Part shown: in pieces, positions 8,206-17,210 of the stretch
Position numbering within the stretch: the stretch's first letter is position 1
How the letters are laid out: each line of letters starts with the position of its first letter
From: JBGUVL01 sp045134375
GTDB lineage: Bacteria; Bacillota_I; Bacilli_A; Erysipelotrichales; Erysipelotrichaceae
Length of the DNA: 30,905 bases
Direction of reading: 5' to 3'
Assembly (NCBI GenBank): GCA_045134375.1
Contig: JBGUVL010000049.1
Coordinates: 1-30,905 of the forward strand
Program-made: the position numbers and the translations under genes
The notes under the pieces: generated by a model
What the model was told of the DNA's origin: nothing
Database searches by the model: none
The model's input: only the letters and a program-made list of their open reading frames with translations

Positions 8206-8760
8206 ATGAGAATTACTATGAATGAGATCATCCGTGATGATAACCCTTTAATTCGTGAGCGTTCAAAAGCAGTTCCCCTGCCTTTAAAAAAAGAAGACCG
8301 CGATTTGCTTAGCGCAATGCTGGAATATGTCAGAGATTCGACGGATGAAGAATTAGCAGAAAAATATCATCTGCGACCAGCCGTTGGAATTGCGGCAGTA
8401 CAATGTGGCGTTTTAAAAAAAATGCTAGCCATTGTCATCCACGAAGAAGAGGAAACAATAGAATATGCCCTTGTAAATCCAAAAATTGTTTCCCAATCCG
8501 TACAAAAGGCATACTTAAAAATGGGAGAAGGCTGTCTTTCTGTTGATGCGTTACACGAAGGCTATGTGCCAAGAAGTGCTCGTATCACAGTAGAAGGTTA
8601 TGATATGATTCGAAATGAGTCGATTCGTATTCGAGCAAGAGGCTATGAGGCAATCGTACTTCAACATGAAATGGATCACTTTAATGGTGTTCTTTACTAT
8701 GATCATATCAACAAAGAAAATCCATTTCAGGAAATTCCTGATGCGATCGTCATCGAATAA
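8206..8760 (+). CDS. def: Peptide deformylase
   Basis: 184 residues, the length of the type 2 (Gram-positive) class. It removes the formyl group from the N-terminal methionine of new proteins, using a metal held by one Cys and two His. The three motifs are present: AVGIAAVQCG (motif 1; the usual first Gly is Ala), EGCLSV (metal Cys) and QHEMDH (HExxH-like metal site and catalytic Glu). I chose ATG 8206, preceded by GGTGAAAG at good spacing; in-frame TTG 8194 and ATG 8218 are alternatives. It ends in its own terminator, whose stem includes the TAA stop, and RNase J follows from a separate promoter. Confidence 0.93.
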   Translation: MRITMNEIIRDDNPLIRERSKAVPLPLKKEDRDLLSAMLEYVRDSTDEELAEKYHLRPAVGIAAVQCGVLKKMLAIVIHEEEETIEYALVNPKIVSQSVQKAYLKMGEGCLSVDALHEGYVPRSARITVEGYDMIRNESIRIRARGYEAIVLQHEMDHFNGVLYYDHINKENPFQEIPDAIVIE

Positions 8761-8784
8761 TCACTATCCAGTGATTATTTTTTG
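8756..8784 (+). terminator. Intrinsic terminator of def
   Basis: AATAATCAC (8756-8764) pairs with GTGATTATT (8771-8779) around a 6-base loop, followed by a T-run. The def stop codon lies in the 5' arm. Confidence 0.8.
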
Positions 8785-8810
8785 TTTCCTTAGTAAAACG
8801 AATTGAAATA

Positions 8811-8819
8811 TGCTATAAT
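8811..8819 (+). promoter_or_regulatory. Extended -10 promoter of the RNase J gene
   Basis: TGCTATAAT is a perfect extended -10, about 35 bases before the start codon. The -35 region is poor. It lies just after the def terminator, so the two genes are transcribed separately. Confidence 0.6.
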
Positions 8820-8853
8820 AATGAAAAGTTGGTGTTTTGGAAAGGAGAGTTTA

Positions 8854-10650
8854 ATGGTTACACAGAAAAATGAAAATAAGAAAACACCGAGAAACGTAAC
8901 AAAAGACAATAAAAGAAATAACAATCATAATAAAGTCAACATTAAAAAGACAGATACTTTAGTCTACGCTTTAGGAGGACTAGGTGAAGTCGGAAAAAAC
9001 ATGTATTGTATTGAACAAGACAATGAGATTCTAATTGTCGATTCTGGTGTGCGTTTCCCGGACGAACATTTACTTGGAGTGGATTATGTAATCCCAGACT
9101 ACTCGCACCTAGTGAAAAATGATCATAAAAAGAAAGTATTAATCATTACCCATGGTCATGAAGACCATATTGGGGGAATTCCCTTTTTATTAAAATCGGT
9201 TAAAATTGATGCCATTTATGCATCCCAGTTTGCCATGGCATTATTGACCAAAAAGCTAGAAGAAAAAAAATTGCTAAATGCAACTAAGTTAATTCCTATT
9301 GACAGTGATTCTACCGTGCGAACCAAACATTTTATATGCGGTTTTTTTGACACGACGCATTCCATTCCTGATTCTTTGGGAGTCATCATCAATACCGAAA
9401 ACGGACGTATTGTTCATACCGGTGATTTCAAATTTGATTTAACTCCGGTAGGAACGAATTCCGAATATCAAAAAATGGCTTATATCGGACAAATTGGAGT
9501 AACGCTTTTACTCAGTGACTCGACCAATTCCTCTGTGGAAGGCTTTTCGATTTCCGAAAAAAAAGTAGCTCGTCAAATTCATGAAGTCTTCCGCAAAACC
9601 GAAGGTAGGCTCATTGTAGCAACCTTTGCTTCCAACGTTTACCGTGTTGCTCAGATATTAGACGCGGCGGTTAGCTGCGGTAGAAAAGTTGCTATCTTTG
9701 GACGAAGCATGGAAAATGTAGTAGAAGTAGGAAGAAAGCAAGGTAAGATCAACATCAGTGATAGTAATTTTTTACAGCCAGAGGAACTCAGTCACTTCCC
9801 TGCTGAAAAAACATGTATCGTTTGTACCGGTTCGCAAGGAGAACCATTGGCAGCCCTCTCTCGTATTGCGGCTGGCACCCATCGTTTTATAAAACTAATG
9901 CCAAATGATACTATTGTATTTTCCTCGAATCCGATTCCCGGCAATAACGATAGTGTAAATCAAGTCATCAACAAATTATATCGGCATGGAGCGAATGTTT
10001 TAACCAACTCCATCCTGAACAACCTTCATACTACAGGGCATGCTTCCCAAGAGGAACAAAAACTGATGCTACAATTGATGAAACCGAAATACTTTATGCC
10101 AATCCATGGCGAATTCAAAATGCTAAAGCAACATGGAAGCTATGGTGTGGAAACCGGTATTCCGGAAGAGAATATTTTTACTTTAGCTAATGGAGATGTC
10201 TTGATCCTTCGCAATGAGGAAGTCTTCCTTTCCAATGAACGTGTGCAAGCCGATGCCATTTTCGTGGATGGCAATGATATTTCTGGTGTTTCTACTGCGG
10301 TCTTAAAAGATCGACAAATCCTTGGTGACAATGGTTTGGTATCAGTGATTGTCGCCATTGATTCTAGAGAAAATAAGATCCTGACAAAACCAGTGATCGT
10401 ATCCCGCGGATTTGTATTCATTAAGGATTCCCAATTGCTGCTAAAAGAAGCGGAACAAGTTGTCTATAATGCATTGAAAGAAAAGATGAAAGGAAAAACT
10501 ACTTTTGGCGAAATTAAAAATACGATTCGTGGTTCATTAGAACCGTTCCTTTATGGAAAAACCCATCGTAATCCCATTGTCATTCCTGTCATTTTAAACT
10601 CAAAAGAGGCCATTGCAGAAATGCAAAAGCGCAGAAATGCAAAGCGATAA
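8854..10650 (+). CDS. rnjA: Ribonuclease J
   Basis: 598 residues. A metallo-beta-lactamase/beta-CASP nuclease with endo- and 5'-3' exoribonuclease activity in mRNA decay and rRNA maturation. Seen: ALGGLGEVGKNMY, the zinc motif HGHEDHIGG, DTTHSIPDSLG, HTGDFKFD, the beta-CASP stretch with VCTGSQGEP, and HTTGHASQEE plus PIHGEFKML near the C-terminus. The C-terminal oligomerisation domain is complete. I chose ATG 8854, which has AAAGGAG upstream; a longer reading to 8803 would start inside the promoter. The first 40 residues are a Lys/Asn-rich basic extension absent from short homologues. RnjA versus RnjB cannot be settled here; rnjA is the likelier name. Confidence 0.92.
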   Translation: MVTQKNENKKTPRNVTKDNKRNNNHNKVNIKKTDTLVYALGGLGEVGKNMYCIEQDNEILIVDSGVRFPDEHLLGVDYVIPDYSHLVKNDHKKKVLIITHGHEDHIGGIPFLLKSVKIDAIYASQFAMALLTKKLEEKKLLNATKLIPIDSDSTVRTKHFICGFFDTTHSIPDSLGVIINTENGRIVHTGDFKFDLTPVGTNSEYQKMAYIGQIGVTLLLSDSTNSSVEGFSISEKKVARQIHEVFRKTEGRLIVATFASNVYRVAQILDAAVSCGRKVAIFGRSMENVVEVGRKQGKINISDSNFLQPEELSHFPAEKTCIVCTGSQGEPLAALSRIAAGTHRFIKLMPNDTIVFSSNPIPGNNDSVNQVINKLYRHGANVLTNSILNNLHTTGHASQEEQKLMLQLMKPKYFMPIHGEFKMLKQHGSYGVETGIPEENIFTLANGDVLILRNEEVFLSNERVQADAIFVDGNDISGVSTAVLKDRQILGDNGLVSVIVAIDSRENKILTKPVIVSRGFVFIKDSQLLLKEAEQVVYNALKEKMKGKTTFGEIKNTIRGSLEPFLYGKTHRNPIVIPVILNSKEAIAEMQKRRNAKR

Positions 10651-10705
10651 GAAAAGCAAATAATAAAACCTATTGGTTTTGTAATTCGAACCGAAATGCA
10701 ATAAA

Positions 10706-10746
10706 TAAAAAAGTCCTATTTTCCATTACTGAAATAGGGCTTTTTA
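10706..10746. terminator. Bidirectional terminator between RNase J and bcp
   Basis: AAAAAGTCCTATTT pairs with AAATAGGGCTTTTT (one G-U pair) around a 10-base loop, with A-rich and T-rich flanks. It serves the convergent RNase J (+) and bcp (-) genes. A smaller AAAACC/GGTTTT hairpin lies just upstream at about 10667-10682. Confidence 0.75.
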
Positions 10747-10750
10747 CTTA

Positions 10751-11209
10751 TTATCCTTTTAAAAATTCTAAAATTTGCTGAGCATTTTTATCCGGGCTTG
10801 CTTTTGGATAAACTTTAATAATCATACCTTTTTCATCAATGACATAGGTAGAGCGAACCACTCCCATATATTCTCGTCCGCACATTTTCTTTAACTGCCA
10901 AACATCATAAGCATTAATTGCCTTTAATTCTGGATCGCTCAACAAAAGAAATGGCAATTCGTATTTTTGAATAAAATTTTGATGCGACTTCATCGAATCC
11001 TTACTAATTCCAATCACTACGGTATCCATTTCATGAAATGCATCAAAAGCAGCTTTAAACGCACAAGCCTGCTTACTACATCCAGGAGTATTATCTTTTG
11101 GATAGAAATAAACAACAACTTTTTTGCCACGATAATCGGATAAAGAATGCTCCTTTCCCATAGCATCCATTAGCGTAAAATCGGGTGCTTTCGTATTTTC
11201 TTTTAACAT
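10751..11209 (-). CDS. bcp: Thioredoxin-dependent thiol peroxidase (Bcp/PrxQ peroxiredoxin)
   Basis: 152 residues. Reduces hydrogen peroxide and organic peroxides with electrons from thioredoxin, in the cytoplasm. Seen: APDFTLMD, YFYPKDNTPGCSKQACAF with the peroxidatic Cys in PGC and a resolving Cys five residues later (the atypical 2-Cys PrxQ arrangement), and the conserved R in VVRSTYVID. I chose ATG 11209, with AAGGAGG seven bases upstream. It follows pheT on the same strand after a long hairpin, so it may be partly co-transcribed. Confidence 0.93.
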   Translation of the reverse strand: MLKENTKAPDFTLMDAMGKEHSLSDYRGKKVVVYFYPKDNTPGCSKQACAFKAAFDAFHEMDTVVIGISKDSMKSHQNFIQKYELPFLLLSDPELKAINAYDVWQLKKMCGREYMGVVRSTYVIDEKGMIIKVYPKASPDKNAQQILEFLKG

Positions 11210-11252
11210 GATATCCTCCTTTTTTATCATGACCTTACTAACAAGAAGCTAG

Positions 11253-11295
11253 GAAAATGATGGAAAAGAGAAAGCTTTCTTTTTCGATCATTTTC
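11253..11295. terminator. Long hairpin between pheT and bcp
   Basis: GAAAATGAT (11253-11261) pairs with ATCATTTTC (11287-11295), and the interior continues pairing to AAAGCTTT, giving about 20 bp with one bulge and one mismatch. It lies just after the pheT stop. No T-run follows on the minus strand, so it may act as an mRNA 3'-end stabiliser or weak terminator. Confidence 0.5.
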
Positions 11296-11301
11296 ACTTT
11301 T

Positions 11302-13695
11302 CTATGCTCGTAATTGCGCATCAACATCGTTTTCTAATGTTGATAAAATAGCATTAAATACCGTATTGATTTCGTCTTCTTTCAAAGTATGATCCGCCGA
11401 TTGGAACAGAATAGAAAGGGCAATGGATTTATATCCTTTGGCAACATGTTCTCCTCGATAAACATCGAATACTTCTACATTCTGAACGATTCCTTTTCCA
11501 TGTTTTTTAATGGCTTTTAGAATATCTTGAACCGCAATTTCATCTTTTACCACAAAAGCTAAATCACGACTTACCTGTGGATACTTACTAATTGGATCAA
11601 ACTTGATTTTTCCCGCCTTGTTGTTCATGATAACTTCTAAATTTAATTCACACATCACCAAATCATCATTAACGCCATATTCTTTTGCCATTAATGGATG
11701 AATTTTACCGACAATTCCTAATTCGTCTTTTCCAAGGAAGATCGATGCACTTTGGTAAGGATGGAAGTGGTTTTGATCTTGATCATTTTTCTTCCATGAG
11801 ATTCGTGTTTCTGCATATCCTAATTGGGATAAGATAGCCTGTACCAATCCTTTCATTGTATAGAAATCCGCTTTAACATCAAACTTTTGCCAACGGCATT
11901 TCTGTAAAGAACCACTTAATACAACAGCCATTCTTTCTTCTACTTTATCAACAGAATAAACATTGCTAATTTCAAACAATGGAATATCCTTGATGGATCT
12001 TGCCGCATTATAGGAAGCGGATTCTAAAAGACTTGGAAGAATACTCGTACGAACTAGCTTTCGATCCTCACTCATAGGACTTGCCAATGCCACATGAGAA
12101 TCCAATGGCATGATGGCATCCTTTAATTTATCTTCGGATACTAAAGTATAAGTTTCTGCTTCATAGTATCCTTGTTCCACCATAATTTCGCGCAACTTTC
12201 TGCGTAATTTTTGGCGAGAAGTCAAAGCCCCCACGGTTGATGGCATCACTGGCATCGTGCTAGGTAAATCATCAAATCCAATCATACGAATTACTTCTTC
12301 CGCTATATCAGCTTCAATTCGCAAATCCTGACGGTAGCTTGGAATGGTAACATGAATCGTATCATTATCGTTCACTGGAGATAGATCCAAACGAGATAAC
12401 ACATCCATCACAGCTTCTTTGCTAAATGTTGTTCCCAGAAGCGCATTGATGCGTGTCAAACTAACATCAAATTCTACTTTTTCTATGTGTTTTGGGCAGC
12501 TGGATGCGGTTTCTTCAATTCCTTTCGCATCGGCATATTCAATTAACAACTGCACCGCGCGATCCATTGCAGCATAAGGAGCATTCGGTTCAATGTTTTT
12601 GCTATTGCGAATGCTTGCATCCGTATTTAAGTTAAATTTTCTTGCAGAATTACGAATACTAACGGAATTAAATTCGGCTGCTTCAATTAAAATTCCTTTG
12701 GTGTTTTCATCAATTTTAGAATCATCACCACCCATGATACCACCAATCGCAACTGGCTTTTCATTCACCGTAATCATGATATCCCCTGGTTCAATTGAAT
12801 AAGTGACTTCATCTAAAGCAGTGTATTCACAATTCAAGTCATCACGAACAATAATTTCTTCTTTTTCTAATTTTCCCAAATCAAAGAAATGCAATGGTTG
12901 CCCCGTTTCTAACATAACAAGATTGGAAATATCAACGACATTATTGATGCTTTTAATATTGGCTGACAAAAGCAGTTCTTTCATCCATTTTGGACTTTCT
13001 TTTATGGTTACTTCACGAATGATTTTCCCTAAATACAATGGGCATTTATCACTTTTTGAAGATACTTTTAACGACGTTGGTAATCCCCCGTCCGCATATC
13101 CTTCATAGGCAGGCAAGGTTACTTTCTTATTTAAAATAGCACCGGTTTCTTTTGCCATCGCAAAGGCAGCTAAACAATCGTTACGATTTGGTGTTAAACC
13201 CACATCCAATGTGATATCATCCAATCCTAAATAACCAAGGACATCTTTGTTTCCTACTTCTGCATCTTCGGATAATTCTTCAATTCCTGCTTTTTGGTAA
13301 TCGGTTAATGATTTCGCATCGACTCCTAATTCCAGCAAGGAACAAAGCATTCCATTACTTTCTTGACCACGAATCACGCCGTTTTTAATTTCTCCTCCCG
13401 GTAATTTTGCTCCCGGCAAGGCTACGATTACTTTTAACCCACTACGAACGTTTGGTGCTCCACAAACGATTTGACGAATCCCTTCTCCATCGTTGACTTG
13501 ACAAACATGCAAATGATCGGAATCCGGATGAGGAATGCATTCCACAACTTCTCCAATCACTAAATTGGTAGCGGTAGAACCGTATTCGATCCCCTCTACT
13601 TCCAATCCAGCACAAGTAATTCGATCGGCGACTTCTTCCATCGTAATGTCGCTTAAATCCATATATTGACTGAGCCATTTTTTACTAATTAACAT
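11302..13695 (-). CDS. pheT: Phenylalanyl-tRNA synthetase beta subunit
   Basis: 797 residues, full length. Forms the alpha2-beta2 enzyme with PheS and charges tRNA-Phe; the beta subunit holds the editing site and tRNA contacts. Domains in order: N-terminal with WLSQYMDL, an EMAP/tRNA-binding domain (about 40-150, with HPDSDHLHVCQV and CGAPNVR), the B3/B4 editing domain (about 200-390, MIMGGDDS-type loop IGGIMGGDDS), B5 (about 400-475), the catalytic-like core, and the anticodon-binding FDX-ACB domain at the end (KYPQVSRDLAFVV). The start has GAGGAAA seven bases upstream. It follows pheS after 14 bases, in an operon under the T-box. Confidence 0.96.
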   Translation of the reverse strand: MLISKKWLSQYMDLSDITMEEVADRITCAGLEVEGIEYGSTATNLVIGEVVECIPHPDSDHLHVCQVNDGEGIRQIVCGAPNVRSGLKVIVALPGAKLPGGEIKNGVIRGQESNGMLCSLLELGVDAKSLTDYQKAGIEELSEDAEVGNKDVLGYLGLDDITLDVGLTPNRNDCLAAFAMAKETGAILNKKVTLPAYEGYADGGLPTSLKVSSKSDKCPLYLGKIIREVTIKESPKWMKELLLSANIKSINNVVDISNLVMLETGQPLHFFDLGKLEKEEIIVRDDLNCEYTALDEVTYSIEPGDIMITVNEKPVAIGGIMGGDDSKIDENTKGILIEAAEFNSVSIRNSARKFNLNTDASIRNSKNIEPNAPYAAMDRAVQLLIEYADAKGIEETASSCPKHIEKVEFDVSLTRINALLGTTFSKEAVMDVLSRLDLSPVNDNDTIHVTIPSYRQDLRIEADIAEEVIRMIGFDDLPSTMPVMPSTVGALTSRQKLRRKLREIMVEQGYYEAETYTLVSEDKLKDAIMPLDSHVALASPMSEDRKLVRTSILPSLLESASYNAARSIKDIPLFEISNVYSVDKVEERMAVVLSGSLQKCRWQKFDVKADFYTMKGLVQAILSQLGYAETRISWKKNDQDQNHFHPYQSASIFLGKDELGIVGKIHPLMAKEYGVNDDLVMCELNLEVIMNNKAGKIKFDPISKYPQVSRDLAFVVKDEIAVQDILKAIKKHGKGIVQNVEVFDVYRGEHVAKGYKSIALSILFQSADHTLKEDEINTVFNAILSTLENDVDAQLRA

Positions 13696-13709
13696 GCACT
13701 TTCCTCCTA

Positions 13710-14744
13710 CTACTCAAAACGCTTGAACGTTTTAATGAAACGAATGTCATTCGTATAGAAATGACGAATATCATCAATTCCATATTTCAGCATTGCCACA
13801 CGTTCTGCTCCAATACCAAATGCAAATCCAGTGCATTTTTTGGAATCATATCCTGCCATTTCTAATACATTTGGATGTACCATTCCAGCACCTAGGATTT
13901 CGATCCAACCAGTCCCTTTACAAGTTGGACATCCTTTTCCTCCACACATATGGCAGGAAACATCCACCTCAACACTTGGCTCTGTAAATTGGAAATAACT
14001 TGGACGGAAACGAATGGTACGTTTTTCTCCAAACATCTTCTTCGCCAAATATTCTAATGTACCTTTCAAATCACTCAAACGAATATTTTCACCAACAACG
14101 AGACCTTCAATTTGGGTAAACTGATGCGAATGCGTTGCATCATCATCATCTCTACGATACACCTTTCCTGGACAGATAACCTTCACTGGAAGTTTTGGCG
14201 CATCCTTTTCCAATACACGCATTTGAATCGCTGTCGTATGCGTTCTCAATAATCGTTCCGCATCAATATAGAAGGTATCTTGCATATCTCTTGCAGGATG
14301 ATCCTTTGGAATATTCGCTCTTTCAAAATTATACAGATCAAGTTCCACTTCAGGCCCTTCCTCAATACTGTACCCTAGCCCAAGAAACAAATCTTCAATT
14401 TCTTGAATTACCAAATTCAATGGGTGAACATTCCCTAAGTTTGGTTGATAACCATCCAATGTAATATCAATTTTTTCTGCTTCTAAACGGTCCAACAGTT
14501 CCTTCTCTTCCAATTCCTGCTTTTTTGCCTCAATCGCATTTGCCAACAAAGTTTTAATTTCGTTGACCTGAGCACCAAATTTAGGACGCTCCTCTTTAGC
14601 AAGATCTTTCATCATTTTCATGACTTCTTGAATTGGTCCTTTTTTTCCTAAATAATGAACACGCAGTTCCGACAAAATTTTACTGTCTTTTGCTTCACTG
14701 ATTTTCTTTAGACCTTCTTCTCTCAATTCATCTAATTTACTCAT
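13710..14744 (-). CDS. pheS: Phenylalanyl-tRNA synthetase alpha subunit
   Basis: 344 residues, normal length. It carries the class II catalytic core that activates phenylalanine. Seen: an N-terminal coiled coil that binds tRNA, motif 1 near PLNLVIQEIEDLFLGLGYSI, motif 2 with GKVYRRDDDDATHSHQFTQIEG, and motif 3 AFGIGAERVAMLKYGIDDIR. HTTAIQMR and FRPSYFQFTEPS line the phenylalanine site. A Cys-rich CHMCGGKGCPTCKGTGW loop sits before motif 3, as in many Firmicute PheS. I chose ATG 14744 with AAGGAT upstream; the reading upstream of it is T-box leader. Confidence 0.96.
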   Translation of the reverse strand: MSKLDELREEGLKKISEAKDSKILSELRVHYLGKKGPIQEVMKMMKDLAKEERPKFGAQVNEIKTLLANAIEAKKQELEEKELLDRLEAEKIDITLDGYQPNLGNVHPLNLVIQEIEDLFLGLGYSIEEGPEVELDLYNFERANIPKDHPARDMQDTFYIDAERLLRTHTTAIQMRVLEKDAPKLPVKVICPGKVYRRDDDDATHSHQFTQIEGLVVGENIRLSDLKGTLEYLAKKMFGEKRTIRFRPSYFQFTEPSVEVDVSCHMCGGKGCPTCKGTGWIEILGAGMVHPNVLEMAGYDSKKCTGFAFGIGAERVAMLKYGIDDIRHFYTNDIRFIKTFKRFE

Positions 14745-14774
14745 AGTTCTATCCTTTCTATTCACTGCTTTCGC

Positions 14775-14998
14775 AAAAAAAAAAGCACAAGCATAGGAAC
14801 GTAAATCTACGCGGTACCATCCTATTTCATCTTGCGACACACTCAATTATCATGATAACCGTATGAAACGGGAGAGGATTAACTCTCGCTCACAGGTGAA
14901 TTCACAAAAGCTTTTTCAATGCATCTTACAGTCGGTGAATGCATCTCCCTATCAAAAAGTGATTTCTGTTACTACTCCTGATCAACGCGTTCTAACAT
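14775..14998 (-). ncRNA. T-box riboswitch (tRNA-Phe) of pheST
   Basis: The leader carries the T-box antiterminator sequence AGGATGGTACCGCG (14823-14810). Its TGGT can pair with the tRNA 3' end, and the variable U fits an A discriminator base. A terminator follows, with ATAGGA/TCCTAT and CAAG/CTTG pairing and a ten-base T-run at 14784-14775. The stem I region contains AGGAGTAGTAACAG and a candidate Phe specifier UUC at 14900-14898, followed by A. Uncharged tRNA-Phe should stabilise the antiterminator and allow pheST transcription. The T-box call is firm; the exact specifier is likely but read by eye. Confidence 0.9.
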
Positions 14999-15003
14999 TA
15001 GTA

Positions 15004-15032
15004 ATTATAGTAAATTTTACTTTTGATTTCAA
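15004..15032 (-). promoter_or_regulatory. Sigma-A promoter of pheST
   Basis: TTGAAA (15032-15027) and TATAAT (15009-15004) are 17 bases apart, close to consensus. Transcription would begin near 14998, at the 5' end of the T-box leader. The rest of the gap to 15259 holds only the candidate operator and ribosome site of the + gene. Confidence 0.75.
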
Positions 15033-15204
15033 GAATAAAGTGCTTTTTCCCCATTCCTTGCGAAATCAAAACAACAAACGATAGGATTCTTTGTTTTCCA
15101 ACAAATGGATAAAAAAAATGCGAAAACGATGTCAACATTGAAACGATAATGGTATTATTTTCTTACAATGAAAAAAAGTAAATAATAACGGATAACAGGG
15201 ATAC

Positions 15205-15227
15205 TTTATCGCTTCGTTCGTGATAAA
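15205..15227 (+). promoter_or_regulatory. Inverted repeat upstream of the enoate-reductase-type gene
   Basis: TTTATC (15205-15210) and GATAAA (15222-15227) form an inverted repeat; extending to TTTATCGC/GTGATAAA adds one mismatch. The right arm overlaps a possible -10 (GATAAAAT). It may be an operator; no regulator is encoded next door. Confidence 0.3.
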
Positions 15228-15259
15228 ATGATAGTAGAAAGAACAAGGAGAAATGATTT

Positions 15260-17209
15260 ATGACAACAAAATATCCAAATTTGTTTGCTCCGATTCAAAT
15301 CGGGCAAACAATGGTAAGAAACCGTATTTTTATTCCCCCAATGTGTACCAACCTTTCCCATGATGGATATGTGACAAAGGAATTGGTCGCTCATTATGCC
15401 GCTCGTGCCAAAGGTGGTGCTGGTTTGATCATCACCGAAGCCACTATGACACAACCTACCTATACCTACCTTCCTGGTGATATGAAATTAAGCGATGATT
15501 CGTTTATTCCCGGATGGAAAGAATTGGCAGATGGGGTACATGAACATGGGGCAAAACTGCTGGCGCAGTTATTCCACCCCGCTTTTATGGCGTTTCCACT
15601 TCCTGGAACACCACGATTGATTGCACCAAGCAATGTTGGTCCTTACTATGCAAAAGAAGCTCCTAGAGCCGTCAGTAAAGAAGAATTAAAGATCATTATC
15701 CAAGAATTTGGAGATGCCGCACTTCGTGTAAAAAAAGCAGGTGTGGATGGAGTAGAGATTCAATCCTGTCACGCTCATGGATTGTTAGGAGGATTCCTTT
15801 CCCCATTATACAATAAACGAAGTGATGAATATGGTGGTGACATCAATGGACGTTTGAAATTACCTTTAGAAGTGATTCATAAAGTTCGTGAAATGTGTGG
15901 AAATGACTTCATTATCTCCGTACGTTTATCCGGAGATGAATATAGTGATGGGGGAAATAATTTAAATGATGCTATCTATATTGCGAAGCAAATGGAAAAA
16001 GCAGGTGTTGATTTTCTTCATATTTCGGGTGGAAATACCATTAAACGAGGAAGTTCTATTCCTGCACCAGGAACAAAATTAGGAGCACACGCTCATACCG
16101 CAGAAGAAATCAAAAAACATGTTTCCATTCCTGTCGCAACCGTAGGTAGAATTACGGAAGCCTGGATAGCAGAAGAATTGATCGCTAATGGCAAAACCGA
16201 TATCTGCATGATGGGACGTGCCAACTTATGCGATCCGGATTTTGTAAATAAGGCAAAAGAAGGAAAAGAAGAAGATATTCGTCCTTGCATTGGTTGCTTA
16301 CGTTGCTTAAATGGAATCATGTTTGGAAAAAGGGTCGCTTGCACCATCAACCCTTCTTTGGCAGAAGAAAACGAAGATACTATTTCAGAAGCTGAAGTAA
16401 AAAAGAATGTTCTAGTTATTGGAGGTGGTCCTGCCGGTATGGAAGCTGCTTATGTCGCAAGAAAACGGGGACACCATGTCGTATTGTGTGAGGCGAATGA
16501 TGAATTAGGTGGAATGTTAAGAATTGCCGCGGTCCCGATCGCAAAGCAGGATTTAACACAAGTAATCAAATATATGATACGAAAACTAGCAATTTCCGGT
16601 GTAGAAGTGCGTAAAAACTGCACCGTAACCAAAGAAATGTTAGAAAAGGAATTCCACGGTTATGAAATCATTGCAGCCAATGGTGCCAAACCAATTGTCA
16701 TCAATGCCTTTACCAACTTTAAACAATGGATGACTGCCGATGATATCTTAGCAGGAAAAGCATTCCCAGGAAGAAAAGTTGTAATCATCGGCGGGGGATC
16801 GGTTGGATGTGAAACTGCTGACTACTTAGCCCCATTAGTGAACGATTTGTTCCCAAGAAATCGAGAAGTTACCATTTTAGAAATGGATAAAGGTGTCATG
16901 ATGAAAGAAACGGGTCCAGGAAGAAGTATGCTCGTTCAACGAATGATGCAAAAAGGAATTGAAATGATCTGTTCTGCTAAGGTAGAACGTTGTGAAGAGA
17001 ATGCTATCTATTACACGAAAAAAGGACAAGAATACTGCATTGATGATGCCGATACACTTGTGTTTGCTGCAGGATATCGCATTGATCCAACAATGGAAGA
17101 AATGCTAAAAGCAGCAAACACCCACTACCACCTCATTGGTGATGCAGAAAAAGTTGGTAATATTAAAGATGCGATTACCAGAGGATATGAAATTGCAAAA
17201 TTAATTTAA
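15260..17209 (+). CDS. NADH:flavin oxidoreductase, 2,4-dienoyl-CoA/2-enoate reductase type (Fe-S flavoenzyme)
   Basis: 649 residues. An old-yellow-enzyme TIM barrel (about 1-335) binds FMN, then an Fe-S site, then an FAD/NAD(P) domain. Seen: LFAPIQIGQTMVRNRIFIPPM, the substrate-site HAHGLLGGFLSP and NKRSDEYGGD, Cys343, Cys346, Cys349 and Cys361 (C-X2-C-X2-C-X11-C) for a 4Fe-4S cluster, the dinucleotide fold VLVIGGGPAGMEAA near 390, and a second one VVIIGGGSVGCETAD. The family reduces activated C=C bonds (dienoyl-CoA, enoates, bile-acid intermediates such as BaiCD/BaiH) or demethylates amines. The substrate here cannot be told. Cluster spacing is nearer trimethylamine dehydrogenase than E. coli FadH. 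The start has AAGGAG nine bases upstream. Monocistronic. Confidence 0.88.
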   Translation: MTTKYPNLFAPIQIGQTMVRNRIFIPPMCTNLSHDGYVTKELVAHYAARAKGGAGLIITEATMTQPTYTYLPGDMKLSDDSFIPGWKELADGVHEHGAKLLAQLFHPAFMAFPLPGTPRLIAPSNVGPYYAKEAPRAVSKEELKIIIQEFGDAALRVKKAGVDGVEIQSCHAHGLLGGFLSPLYNKRSDEYGGDINGRLKLPLEVIHKVREMCGNDFIISVRLSGDEYSDGGNNLNDAIYIAKQMEKAGVDFLHISGGNTIKRGSSIPAPGTKLGAHAHTAEEIKKHVSIPVATVGRITEAWIAEELIANGKTDICMMGRANLCDPDFVNKAKEGKEEDIRPCIGCLRCLNGIMFGKRVACTINPSLAEENEDTISEAEVKKNVLVIGGGPAGMEAAYVARKRGHHVVLCEANDELGGMLRIAAVPIAKQDLTQVIKYMIRKLAISGVEVRKNCTVTKEMLEKEFHGYEIIAANGAKPIVINAFTNFKQWMTADDILAGKAFPGRKVVIIGGGSVGCETADYLAPLVNDLFPRNREVTILEMDKGVMMKETGPGRSMLVQRMMQKGIEMICSAKVERCEENAIYYTKKGQEYCIDDADTLVFAAGYRIDPTMEEMLKAANTHYHLIGDAEKVGNIKDAITRGYEIAKLI

Positions 17210-17210
17210 A

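Noticed and set aside
14863..15084. 73-residue + strand frame in the pheS leader region
   Set aside because: It is antisense to the T-box and pheST promoter; its composition is explained by the RNA structure and it has no homology I recognise.
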